Assembly (NCBI GenBank): GCA_964653145.1
Contig: CAZZCG010000002.1
Location: 189,424-253,423, forward strand
DNA length: 64,000 nt
DNA from: Pseudocalidococcus sp964653145
GTDB taxonomy: Bacteria > Cyanobacteriota > Cyanobacteriia > Thermosynechococcales > Thermosynechococcaceae
Direction: 5' to 3'
The notes under the pieces: model-generated
Databases searched by the model: none
What the model was told of the DNA's origin: nothing
Seen by the model: only the letters and a program-made list of their open reading frames with translations
In this document: in pieces, positions 52,001-60,922 of the stretch
How positions within the stretch are numbered: the stretch's first letter is position 1
Layout of the letters: every line of letters starts with the position of its first letter
Made by a program: the position numbers and the translations under genes

Positions 52001-53275
52001 CTAAACACGATATGGCGACAGGCCCCGGAATGCCAACAATGCCGCGCCATAGGCTGCCTCCGGATGGGGAGATGGCTGGACAGGCACCCCTAAAACCCGC
52101 GCCCGAATTTTGTTCCAGGCCTGGTTTTGGGCCCCACCCCCTGCAGTCATGACTCTATCCACGGGGCTCGCCCCCAATTGTCTTAGTAATTCATAGCCTT
52201 GGGCTTCAATCCGGGCCAAACTCTCCAAGAGGCCATGCAAAAACTCCACGGGGTCATCTGGCCGGGGCTCTAGACGGGGTTGCAGATCGGGGTCATTAAT
52301 GGGAAAGCGTTCACCGGCCTGGGGTAGCGGGTAATAATCATAGGGGCTTGGGACACTCGGATCAATTTGGGTACTGAGGTGGGCCAGCTCCTGGGGAGAA
52401 AAGAACTGGGACAGAATAGCTCCCCCACAGTTGGAAGCGCCCCCGACTAGCCAATAATTCCCGCAACGGTGGCTATAAATGCCATGGGCCGAGGCCTGGA
52501 TGGGGAGGTTACTGATTAACTTTAAAACTAGGGTTGAACCGAGGGAAGTTACCCCTGTCCCCAACCCAGCGGCTCCAGTTGCTAAAAATGCAGCAATGCT
52601 ATCGGTGGTGCCCGCACAAATTTGACAGGCGGAATTGATTTGCCATCGATCGGCCGCGGCCTGGGTAATTCTCCCCACCGGTGTACCGGGAACTAAGACG
52701 CGGGGTAATAGCGGCAAAAGCTTAGACAAAGGGGGCCGTTGAAACCAGGCCGGATAGTCGGCAAGGGCCGGGTCGTACCCAAGTTTTAGGACATTGTGAT
52801 CGTCACTCCAACCCAGTTGTCCATGGAGCAAAAACCCAAGCCAATCGGCCTGGTGCAAAAAATAACGGGCCTGATCAAAATTGAACTGACGCTGAAACCA
52901 AAGAAGTTTAGCCAAACTGGAGCTGGCGGAAATCACCCCATGGCCTGGTGGCACAAGCTCTTTAAGGTCTTGGATCACAATTCTGGCCTGGTCGTCGTTG
53001 TACCAAAGCGGACTTCCGATGGGTTTTCCCTCGTGATCACAGAGTAAAACGGTTCCTGAGGTACCATCGATGGCAATCCGGCTTAACCCTTGGCGAATTT
53101 TTAGGGGAATTTGAACTAGTAATTCCTCCAGTTGGGTTTGCCAGCAGGTTGAGAGGTAGTGACTGGAATTTTCCCGAGGATGCACCCGGGCCTGGGCAAC
53201 AATATCTTGAGCAGAATTAATGGCAATTGCCCGTGCCCCTGAGGTGCCAAAGTCCAGGCCCAGAAAATAGTCCAT
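52001..53275 (-). CDS. FGGY-family sugar kinase (xylulose/ribulose kinase-like)
   Basis: 424 aa. LGLDFGTSGARAIAIN (phosphate-1), AIDGTSGTVLLCD, the TTDSIAAFLATGA region with the catalytic Asp, and TAGGGAQNQAWNKIRARVLG (FGGY adenosine site). Short members of this family in cyanobacteria and plants have been shown to phosphorylate D-ribulose, which is more likely than glycerol. Membrane-associated small gene at 53299 lies upstream on the same strand. Confidence 0.85.
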   Translation of the reverse strand: MDYFLGLDFGTSGARAIAINSAQDIVAQARVHPRENSSHYLSTCWQTQLEELLVQIPLKIRQGLSRIAIDGTSGTVLLCDHEGKPIGSPLWYNDDQARIVIQDLKELVPPGHGVISASSSLAKLLWFQRQFNFDQARYFLHQADWLGFLLHGQLGWSDDHNVLKLGYDPALADYPAWFQRPPLSKLLPLLPRVLVPGTPVGRITQAAADRWQINSACQICAGTTDSIAAFLATGAAGLGTGVTSLGSTLVLKLISNLPIQASAHGIYSHRCGNYWLVGGASNCGGAILSQFFSPQELAHLSTQIDPSVPSPYDYYPLPQAGERFPINDPDLQPRLEPRPDDPVEFLHGLLESLARIEAQGYELLRQLGASPVDRVMTAGGGAQNQAWNKIRARVLGVPVQPSPHPEAAYGAALLAFRGLSPYRV

Positions 53276-53298
53276 AGCCTAAGTGGAGGCTCCGATCA

Positions 53299-53574
53299 TC
53301 AGTCGGCGGATGACTTGGACTTACCGGCGGCAAAGGCGCGGATTTCTGACCAGTTGATTTTAGGTAAGAAGAAAATCAGGAAAGCAATTTGGGCCGTAAA
53401 CACCCAGCCATAGTAACGAACGATAAAATTAAAATCCCCTTGGGCTTCCAAGCTGAGACTGATCACCGTCCATAAAAAAATCAGGCCGGGTATCGTCAGC
53501 CGTTTCCAATTTTTAACCAAAAAGCGAGCGGGACTTGCACTTGATTTTTCCACAGATACCACTCGCAACACCAT
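53299..53574 (-). CDS. Small membrane protein, function unknown
   Basis: 91 aa with two hydrophobic stretches (about 28-46 and 52-70) separated by a short polar loop, and a polar C-terminus. No family recognised. It is 23 bp upstream of the FGGY kinase on the same strand and may be co-transcribed. Confidence 0.55.
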   Translation of the reverse strand: MVLRVVSVEKSSASPARFLVKNWKRLTIPGLIFLWTVISLSLEAQGDFNFIVRYYGWVFTAQIAFLIFFLPKINWSEIRAFAAGKSKSSAD

Positions 53575-53700
53575 AAAGAATAAGGGATCACTAGCGAGTT
53601 ATTCCTGAAACCCAGGCCTAGGTTTCCCCTTTGTTGTTGATTGTAGCAAGACAGGATTTAATGGAACCACTTGTTATTCTTCCCGCCAACCCAGGTCAAT

Positions 53701-54879
53701 ATGGTATCCATAGCCCGCAAAAACCTTTTTGAAGATCTCCCACGCTTTATGGTGGCCCAGGCCGGGATTATGTTTGCAGTGGGCCTGGTCACAGTACAAA
53801 CCGGCTTGCTGGAAGGCTTTACAAAATCCTCAAGTTTACTGGTGGACGGGGTGGAGGCTGATCTCTGGGTCGCCTCGAAAAATATGCGGTTTTTTGACCT
53901 GACCTTGCCACTGCCCCATCAAAGTGTCGAAACCGTCAGTGAGTTGGCTGGGGTTGCCCGGGCAGAACCACTCATTATTCAAAGTGCAATTTGGCAACGC
54001 TTTGAAGCCAGTGATATTTCACCGGTGCGGGTCATTGGGTTTAACCCCGATGGACAACTCTTTCAACCCTGGAATGTCCGCTCTGGGGCGATTACGGATC
54101 TAACCCAAGCCGATACCGTCTTTATCGATCAGATTGATGCCCCCAGCTTAGAAATTACCGCACCAAATCAGGGGGCAGAACTCAACGGCTATCGGGTGTT
54201 AGTCAAAGGCATGACCCAAGGAGTCCGGTCATTAGTGGCCAGCCCCTATGTGTTTATGTCCCTGGAAAATGCCAATCTTTACACCAATGTTTTACGGGTT
54301 CCCGGTACGCCCCAACCCCAAACTCCCCCAGCCTTAACCCCCCAATCCCCCATTAGTTATGTGCTGATCCAAGTTTCTCCAGGAACGGACATTGCTGAAC
54401 TTAAGGCCAAAATAGAGGCTGAAATTCCCGATTCCCGCGTCCTCACCCAGGCCGAGATGTCGAAAATTACCCAGACCTATTGGCGCAGCAGCACTGGAGT
54501 TGGTTTTATCTTGGGCCTGGGCGCCGTCGTGGGGATTGTCGTGGGCACGGTGGTGGTTGGGCAAATTCTCTATGCCTCCGTTGCCGATCACCTTAAGGAG
54601 TACGGAACCCTGAAGGCCATGGGGGCTGGCGATAGCTATTTGTATCGGATTATTCTTGAGCAGGCCCTCTGGATGGCTGTACTCGGTTACTTACCTGGCC
54701 TGGGCTTGGCATTGGGTTTGGGAGGGTGGACGATGCAGACTCGGGCCATCCAGATTTTAGTCAGTCCCACCAATGCCGCAATCATTTTTGGCTTAACTGT
54801 GGCCATGTGCAGTGGGGCCGCTGTGTTTGCAATTCAAAAAGTCACTCGCTTGGATCCAGGGATGGTCTTTAAGTCCTAA
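53701..54879 (+). CDS. DevC-like ABC transporter permease (FtsX/MacB type)
   Basis: 392 aa from ATG 53701; TTG 53671 would add ten residues. One N-terminal helix (about 10-30), a large extracytoplasmic domain with VEADLWVASKNMRFFDLTLP, and three C-terminal helices with QILYASVADHLKEYGTLKAMGA, matching DevC. Normally it works with a DevA ATPase and a DevB membrane-fusion protein, but neither is adjacent: both neighbours are on the other strand. The last 11 bp overlap the hydrolase gene. Confidence 0.85.
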   Translation: MVSIARKNLFEDLPRFMVAQAGIMFAVGLVTVQTGLLEGFTKSSSLLVDGVEADLWVASKNMRFFDLTLPLPHQSVETVSELAGVARAEPLIIQSAIWQRFEASDISPVRVIGFNPDGQLFQPWNVRSGAITDLTQADTVFIDQIDAPSLEITAPNQGAELNGYRVLVKGMTQGVRSLVASPYVFMSLENANLYTNVLRVPGTPQPQTPPALTPQSPISYVLIQVSPGTDIAELKAKIEAEIPDSRVLTQAEMSKITQTYWRSSTGVGFILGLGAVVGIVVGTVVVGQILYASVADHLKEYGTLKAMGAGDSYLYRIILEQALWMAVLGYLPGLGLALGLGGWTMQTRAIQILVSPTNAAIIFGLTVAMCSGAAVFAIQKVTRLDPGMVFKS

Positions 54880-55684
54880 GAGCCTCAAGATTTTCCAGAA
54901 ATGTCAAGAGGGCCTGGATAACCTCCGCCGCCGCTTCAATCACAGCTCCATGGGCAGTATTGGGCAAAATCACCACCTGGGCCTGGGGGATCCCCGCCTT
55001 CAGTTGCTGGGCAAACTTCAAGGGCGTGATTAGATCTTGATCGCCGTGGAGAATCAAAGTGGGACAGCTAATTTGACCAAGCCGTGAACCTGTATTGGCC
55101 TGAATAATGGCCTGGCTTTGCCAAAACAAACTTTCGGGACTGGGGGGATAAGAATTGTTGGCAATGGCCAGTTGAATTTCCGCAATGATTTCCGGTTTAG
55201 CAAAAAAACGCTCCCCAAAAGACCAGTGCATCAAGGATTGCAGATAGTCGGTCAAGTCAAGCTTGTGGGGCAACTCACCAAGAAACTGCATCAGGGCCTG
55301 GAACTTAGCATCGGGAACAGCCCAGGTGGAAATTAGGGTTAAGCTTTTTACGGTTTGGGGTTGTAAAAGGGTAAGTTCCTGGGCAATCTGTCCCCCCATG
55401 GAATGACCAACCACATGGGCACGGTTAATTCCCAAATGAGTCAAGACCGCCGCCGCATCTGTCGCCATTTGTTGGATCGAGTAAGGGCCATGCAGGCCAG
55501 AGCTTTGACCCACCCCACAATTATCCAGCCGGATCACTCGATAGGTCTTGGACAGTTCTGACATCATCAACGCCCAAGTATTGGTATCACTGGCGAAACC
55601 AGCAATTAGCAGCAAACAATCCGAGTCCGGAAAGCCGTTATCCGTGTAAAAGATGTTCCGACTTTCCAAGGAAATTTTTGGCAT
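54869..55684 (-). CDS. Alpha/beta-fold hydrolase
   Basis: 271 aa, soluble. Oxyanion region LLIAGFASDTNTW, RLDNCGVGQSSG, nucleophile elbow VVGHSMGGQIA (Ser), the late Asp in HGDQDLITP and His in NTAHG form a complete triad. The family covers esterases, lactonases and C-C hydrolases; substrate unknown. Convergent with the DevC-like gene by 11 bp overlap. Confidence 0.88.
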   Translation of the reverse strand: MPKISLESRNIFYTDNGFPDSDCLLLIAGFASDTNTWALMMSELSKTYRVIRLDNCGVGQSSGLHGPYSIQQMATDAAAVLTHLGINRAHVVGHSMGGQIAQELTLLQPQTVKSLTLISTWAVPDAKFQALMQFLGELPHKLDLTDYLQSLMHWSFGERFFAKPEIIAEIQLAIANNSYPPSPESLFWQSQAIIQANTGSRLGQISCPTLILHGDQDLITPLKFAQQLKAGIPQAQVVILPNTAHGAVIEAAAEVIQALLTFLENLEALRT

Positions 55685-55831
55685 TATCTATTAACTTTTA
55701 GTGCGGAAGAGTTGGGCCAGGAAACCTCTTCAGATCTTAGAACTATGGTCATTTCCCTGGGAAATAAAACACAAAATCCTCGGAATTCTTCGAGAGAGAA
55801 CCGTTGAGCATCTGAGTTTTGCCAGCCGTAA

Positions 55832-57238
55832 CTATAGGCCTGGGGAATCTGGGGACAGGGTTGGTTCCAGATTCGTAACTGATGGTGATGGCGGGTGGGA
55901 TTCAACGGCACTAGGGCCAGGCAACCAACTGAGAAGGGGTAAAGGCAGGAGGGTACTGAGGTTGGCAATAACCACTAAAATCCAGAGTCGGTTAAAGTTT
56001 TGGTCCGTAATCCCCAACCAATGGGTCAGCAGGGCCCCGGCCTCGTGGGAAACCAAGTGGGCTAAATTTGTAATCGCCATTAATAGTGCAAAAAGGGTCG
56101 CCTCGATACCGGGGGGACATAACCGTGCCGCCAACACCAAAACCGGCATAAAGGCAATTTGCCCCATCACTGTCAAAATCAAACTATCCCCCAAGCTAAA
56201 CCAATGGTCATCAATCCCCAGGCCCCGGTTGGCATGGGTTACCAAAATTAAGGTGGTCATCCCCAAGGCGGCGGAAAGAATTGTACTCCAGAAGAAAATA
56301 ACTCGCACGGGGAGTCCCCGTAGATAGCGTTGAAAAATCCAAACTCCAATCAGGGCCGCAACACTCGTAACCAAACGGACTCGCCCCAAAAATTCCGCAT
56401 CAAATCCCAAATCATTTGTTGTAAAGAAGAAAAATGCCGAATCGGAACTGGGGGTCGCCTGCCAGAGAAATAAAAATGCCACCGGTAACCAAATTTGCTT
56501 TTGCCGCAGGGCCTGGGCCACTTCGACCAGATGATGCCAGGTGGTCACCAATTGCGGGCGGACGGTCAGGGGTGTTTCCTCAATTAAACCGGCCACGGCG
56601 GTCACCAAAAGCGGAAAGGTGGCCGTAATCAGAAAGATCGTTGCCGTACTGAAATGGGTCAGGAGTTGTCCACTGAAATAGGCTGTAATAATCCCCCCCA
56701 AGGCCGTGGCTCCCCAGCACAGAGATTGTAAGGATCCCGCAGCCTGAGTTGATTCATGGCGGGCCCGTTCAACGACGAGGGAATCGACGATCACATCACT
56801 GACCGCAATGGCCAAAGAACTTCCCGCCACCGCCAAGGTTGCTTGCCACGGCCGCTGGACACCCAATGCTAAATAGACCCAGGCCCCGCATCCGAGAAGC
56901 CCAGACAAAACCAGGTAAGAACGCCGCCGGTAACCAAAGAGGGGTAAGCTGTCCGAAACCAGGCCAAACAAGGGCTTCAAGACCCAGGGTAAGGCCACAA
57001 CCCCCATCAAGGCCGACACTTGGGCTGGACTGAGACCGAGGGTATCTTTGAAGTAGAAACTAACCGCCAAGCGGGCCAAGCCTAAAATACCCTGAACAAA
57101 GTAAACCAAGAGAATGGCGTACAACTCAGCGGAGGGAGTTTGCCCAAACAAAAGTTGATGTTGCAGCTTTTCCCAAAGACCTTTTCTCGGGGGGATGACG
57201 ACTGGCTCAGGGGACAAACTTGTTGGTTCAACAATCAT
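55832..57238 (-). CDS. BT1/folate-biopterin transporter family protein (MFS)
   Basis: 468 aa with twelve hydrophobic segments. ARLAVSFYFKDTLGLSPAQVSALMGVVALPWVLKPLFGLVSD is the family signature, and YRRRSYL follows helix 2. A Synechocystis homologue (slr0642) is a folate transporter. The C-terminal tail (about 440-468) is Pro/Ser-rich and probably disordered. Upstream of the start lies the 373-bp gap to the DUF928 gene. Confidence 0.85.
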   Translation of the reverse strand: MIVEPTSLSPEPVVIPPRKGLWEKLQHQLLFGQTPSAELYAILLVYFVQGILGLARLAVSFYFKDTLGLSPAQVSALMGVVALPWVLKPLFGLVSDSLPLFGYRRRSYLVLSGLLGCGAWVYLALGVQRPWQATLAVAGSSLAIAVSDVIVDSLVVERARHESTQAAGSLQSLCWGATALGGIITAYFSGQLLTHFSTATIFLITATFPLLVTAVAGLIEETPLTVRPQLVTTWHHLVEVAQALRQKQIWLPVAFLFLWQATPSSDSAFFFFTTNDLGFDAEFLGRVRLVTSVAALIGVWIFQRYLRGLPVRVIFFWSTILSAALGMTTLILVTHANRGLGIDDHWFSLGDSLILTVMGQIAFMPVLVLAARLCPPGIEATLFALLMAITNLAHLVSHEAGALLTHWLGITDQNFNRLWILVVIANLSTLLPLPLLSWLPGPSAVESHPPSPSVTNLEPTLSPDSPGL

Positions 57239-57611
57239 TGCTAAATGTTAAGCAGGGTCTGCCCTCCATCATACAAGGCGGCTTAGAAACTCGCTTTTGG
57301 GGAAATATTGATAGAGCTCCATTGGGCAGAATTGACGGGTAGAGCCTAATGTTGAGTAGGGTCAACACCAGTATTTGTAGGGAAGGTTGCCGGCGTTTTT
57401 GTGGTGAATGCTTCAGGGAAGTGACCATAGTGCTTTGGGCCATTCCCGGCCGGGGCACATCTCCGTGAGGTTATTAGTTGTGTTTGGGGAACCCCGAAGC
57501 GGTGATTGATATCAATGGCAATGGGGCTAAAATGTCACTGCCAGGCCCGTACTCCCCTGCCTAAGCTAGAAGTATAAGACTTAACGGGATTCTTCGGAGG
57601 ATTACACACTT
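57239..57611. other. 373-bp divergent region before the DUF928 gene
   Basis: No gene seen. Contains the perfect palindrome ATTGATATCAAT (57505-57516), a possible operator, a TATAAG box near 57573 and the ribosome-binding site GGAGG at 57596-57600 for the gene at 57612. Confidence 0.4.
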
Positions 57612-58334
57612 ATGATGTCTCAAACCGTTTTTCGGGCTAGAACCATTTTGGCTGGTCTGTTTGGCCTGGGTTTGGTTTTGCAGACTGGCCTGGCCTGGGC
57701 TCAATTTACCCCCCCAAGTGGCCTAGGACGACCGGGAAATCGCGAAGGGGCGGCGACGCGGGGAACCTGCAAAATTGATGCAGCAGCCAACGAACCGGGA
57801 CTGACGGCTCTGATACCCCAATCCAATGTTGGATTAACCACCTCAGCTAATCCCAGTGTGTTTTGGTACTTGCCCAAGAATAATTACCAAGTTGGCGAAA
57901 TGATGCTTTATAAAGCCGTGGGTGCCGACCAGGTCATGGTGGATAAAACCACATTTTTGTTAGCGGAACGTCCGGCGGTTGATAGCTTTACCTGGGCCAA
58001 TCAAACCTTGGCCGTGGGTCAGGATTACCGTTGGGTACTGAGTCTAATCTGTGACCCGGCCAATCCGGATCCCTCGCAAATTATCTATGTGGAAGGTTGG
58101 ATTCGCCGGGTTGAACCCCCAGCACCTGTTGCCGCAGCGTTGGCAAATGCCCAAGGTTTAAATCGCTTTCAGGTCTTTGCCCAGGCCGGGTTTTGGTACG
58201 ATGCCCTCAAGGTTTTAGCCCAGCAACCCAATAGTCCCCAAGTTCAGGCCGAGTGGTCAAAACTCTTAACCGCTGATAGTGTCCAGTTAACTCGACTCAC
58301 CAGTAAAGTTCAACCCGCAGCGGCCACACCCTAG
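57612..58334 (+). CDS. DUF928 secreted protein
   Basis: 240 aa. Signal peptide of about 30 residues (LAWA/QFTPP). The mature protein opens PPSGLGRPGNREGAATRGTC, then LTALIPQSNVGLTTSANPSVFWYLP, the DUF928 pattern seen mainly in cyanobacteria. The C-terminal region (ALANAQGLNRFQVFAQAGFWYDALKVLAQ) is helical. Two cysteines may pair. Function unknown; periplasmic. Confidence 0.85.
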   Translation: MMSQTVFRARTILAGLFGLGLVLQTGLAWAQFTPPSGLGRPGNREGAATRGTCKIDAAANEPGLTALIPQSNVGLTTSANPSVFWYLPKNNYQVGEMMLYKAVGADQVMVDKTTFLLAERPAVDSFTWANQTLAVGQDYRWVLSLICDPANPDPSQIIYVEGWIRRVEPPAPVAAALANAQGLNRFQVFAQAGFWYDALKVLAQQPNSPQVQAEWSKLLTADSVQLTRLTSKVQPAAATP

Positions 58335-58399
58335 GTCATCCCAGGCCCCCAAAGATGGTAACGATAGGATCACCAAAAAATCTAAAACACTGACCCAAT

Positions 58400-59710
58400 C
58401 TAGTTTTGCCCAAATACCTGGACACGACCACCGGGTTCTAAAACCAGCCGGAGTTGGACTTGGGCCGGGGCCTGGGTAGCGGGAATAAAGGGCTCATTGG
58501 CCAGGGGGATAGGAGTTCGGTCAATGTAAATTTCTGCGGCCCGGTTCAGCGGCAAGGCTCGCTCTAAACTACCATCGGGATTCAAAATTAATGTGTACTC
58601 TAGGGTTTGGGTTAATTCCCCTGGGGGCTGCCACCGTTGATTAAAGTAAGCCCGAACAGCCTCAATGGCCTGACCATTGGCCGCACCTAGGGTCAAATTC
58701 CGAGCTACAGCCGCCGGCCCAGCGGGAGCAACCACCTCAGCATTACCAGGTACTGGTCTCAGGGCCTCTGCACCGGCCTGGGGAGAGGTGATCACACCAG
58801 GTGGAAGTCCAGTATCAATCCGAGGAGTACTGTCCCGATTAGCGGGCCCAGGAATGACCGTCGCGGTTTGCCCAGTGGCTGGATTTGGATTGGGCGGGAT
58901 GGGGACTTGGGTAGCGGGGGGAGGGGGTAAGGGTTCACCGGGTTCTAGGGCAATGGGTGGGGCTGGACTGCGAGTTAAGGGGGGCAGGGGCGGCAACGTC
59001 ATCGGCTCTGAATCAGCAGCTTCCGGCTCGAGGGGTAAATTCTCAAGATCGAGGGCATGGGGTAACGGGGCCTCGGGGATTCCCAGAGGGGGTAAGGACT
59101 CCAACAGGGGGCTGTCTTGGGACACCATCATCGGTTCGGGTTGCAGGAGTGGCATCAGCACCGTCCCCAGGCCCAGCACCACCACCGCCACCGCCGTACT
59201 TTGCAGCCAAATGGGGGTGTTCTGAATCGCCAATCTTGCCCGATATCCCAGGCCAGGAGCAGGATGCAATACCGCCCAAGATTCCGATAGCACCGTTCCC
59301 AGGTCAAACAATTCCGACAGGCCCAGGGTTATGGTAACGGGGGATGTGGTTTGGGCTAGGGGGCCCAGGTGGAGTTGATGCTGAAGTTGGGATTGGGGAC
59401 TTAAACCCAGGCCGGGTTCAGATTCAGAGACCGCTAAAAACCCATTCCTTTCCGAGGTGACGGGGCTTGGACACGGGGGTAACTTGTGGGCGAGAATTTG
59501 CTGAATATAGTCATTAACCAAAAAATAGAGTTGCTCAAAATCCGATTGACCGCCATGGATTTGTGGCCCCAATTCATCGGCCGTTCCCGGTAAACGCAAC
59601 GTGAATTGTAGATTTTGCCAATGCTCTTTAGACCAGGCCAGGAGGGGATTCACCTCGCCCGTGAGCCAAAGTTGACAGGTGGGTTGTTGGTACGTCAATT
59701 CTTGCAGCAT
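58400..59710 (-). CDS. DUF4335 protein with Pro-rich linker
   Basis: 436 aa. The N-terminal roughly 190 residues (LTYQQPTCQLWLTGEV..FTLRLPG, ITLGLSELFDLGTVLSESW) match DUF4335, a cyanobacterial domain. One possible membrane segment (about 173-190), then a very Pro-rich stretch (about 195-310) and a folded C-terminus (QAIEAVRAYFNQRWQPPGEL.. LRLVLEPGGRVQVFG). Function unknown; may span the membrane with the C-terminal domain in the periplasm. Confidence 0.75.
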   Translation of the reverse strand: MLQELTYQQPTCQLWLTGEVNPLLAWSKEHWQNLQFTLRLPGTADELGPQIHGGQSDFEQLYFLVNDYIQQILAHKLPPCPSPVTSERNGFLAVSESEPGLGLSPQSQLQHQLHLGPLAQTTSPVTITLGLSELFDLGTVLSESWAVLHPAPGLGYRARLAIQNTPIWLQSTAVAVVVLGLGTVLMPLLQPEPMMVSQDSPLLESLPPLGIPEAPLPHALDLENLPLEPEAADSEPMTLPPLPPLTRSPAPPIALEPGEPLPPPPATQVPIPPNPNPATGQTATVIPGPANRDSTPRIDTGLPPGVITSPQAGAEALRPVPGNAEVVAPAGPAAVARNLTLGAANGQAIEAVRAYFNQRWQPPGELTQTLEYTLILNPDGSLERALPLNRAAEIYIDRTPIPLANEPFIPATQAPAQVQLRLVLEPGGRVQVFGQN

Positions 59711-59891
59711 GGCCTAAGCAATCACGGCGCAAATCCAGTCTATCGAATCCCCAGGCCTGGGTCATGGTGTAAACAAGTGTGGGGAAATACTGCAAGGGGT
59801 CAAGAATTGTTGCTCAGACTGGGTTTGCCCCCCAATATCCAACTCTATCCGTCACGATCTCTAACATCCTCACTTTGGCAACGACTCCAAC

Positions 59892-60893
59892 ATGATCCAG
59901 GCCTATGCTGCCCTCGAACCCAACGGCAAGTTACAGTCTTTTACCTACGATCCCGGCCCGCTCAACCCTTCTGAACTGGAGATTGAGGTGGAATATTGTG
60001 GCCTCTGTCACAGTGATCTCAGCATGATCAACAACGAGTGGGGCATCAGCCAATATCCCCTGGTGCCTGGCCATGAGGTAATCGGAACCGTTGCAGCGGT
60101 GGGGGAAGCAGTGGGCCGGGTGCAGGTGGGGCAACGGGTGGGTCTGGGTTGGTTTTCCCATTCCTGTTTGCGGTGTCATTGGTGTAACTCTGGTAATCAC
60201 AACCTGTGTCAAACGGCCGAGGCAACCATTGTTGGCCGTATGGGTGGGTTTGCGGAACGGGTTCGGGCCCATGAGGAGTGGGTGATGGTGCTGCCGGATG
60301 CTCTCGATGGGGCTAAGGCGGGGCCATTGTTTTGTGGGGGGATTACGGTCTTTAACCCGATTGTGGAATTTGATGTCAAGCCAACGGATTCCGTGGGTGT
60401 AATTGGGATTGGTGGCCTTGGCCATTTGGCGTTGCAGTTTCTCCAGGCCTGGGGGTGTGCGGTCACGGCATTTTCCAGTAATCCCGCCAAGGCAGCCGAA
60501 GCACAGTCCATGGGTGCTGATCACTTTGTTAATTCCCGGGATCCCGAGGCCATCGCTGCCGTTGCCAATTCCTTTGATTTGATTCTGTCCACCGTCAACG
60601 CCGATCTCGACTGGAGTGCCTATATCAATGCCCTCAAACCCAAAGGCCGGCTCCATTTCGTTGGCGTTGCGCCCAATCCGATTTCCTCCCATGTTTTTCC
60701 GCTGATCGTTGGGCAAAAATCCCTATCCGGCAGTCCCCTGGGCAGTCCAACAACCGTGGCGAAAATGCTTGAGTTTGCAGCGCGACACCACATTGCCCCC
60801 GTGACTGAAGAGTTTCCCCTCGAGAAAGTCAATGAAGCCCTCGCCCATTTAGAGTCCGGTCAAGCCCGGTATCGCATTGTCCTCAAACGGTAG
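59892..60893 (+). CDS. Zinc-dependent alcohol dehydrogenase (cinnamyl-alcohol/YahK type)
   Basis: 333 aa. Catalytic zinc: CGLCHSDLSMIN and GHEVIGTV; structural zinc: CLRCHWCNSGNHNLCQ; cofactor site GIGGLGHLALQF. The pattern is of the CAD/YahK branch using NADP(H), similar to Synechocystis slr1192, a medium-chain aldehyde reductase. The residue after the beta-2 strand is Ser-Ser (FSSNPAK), consistent with NADPH. Substrates probably broad aldehydes. Confidence 0.9.
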   Translation: MIQAYAALEPNGKLQSFTYDPGPLNPSELEIEVEYCGLCHSDLSMINNEWGISQYPLVPGHEVIGTVAAVGEAVGRVQVGQRVGLGWFSHSCLRCHWCNSGNHNLCQTAEATIVGRMGGFAERVRAHEEWVMVLPDALDGAKAGPLFCGGITVFNPIVEFDVKPTDSVGVIGIGGLGHLALQFLQAWGCAVTAFSSNPAKAAEAQSMGADHFVNSRDPEAIAAVANSFDLILSTVNADLDWSAYINALKPKGRLHFVGVAPNPISSHVFPLIVGQKSLSGSPLGSPTTVAKMLEFAARHHIAPVTEEFPLEKVNEALAHLESGQARYRIVLKR

Positions 60894-60922
60894 TCGGAAA
60901 GAACTTAGTTTGCTACAGTGAA

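Noticed and set aside
54334..54591. Minus-strand 85-codon open frame within the DevC-like gene
   Set aside because: It is a shadow of the permease coding strand with no ribosome-binding site.
55701..56327. A 208-codon plus-strand open frame
   Set aside because: It is antisense to the BT1 transporter, and its translation shows no family resemblance and unusual basic composition.
59931..60716. A 261-codon minus-strand open frame
   Set aside because: It mirrors the alcohol dehydrogenase gene on the opposite strand and has no recognisable domain.
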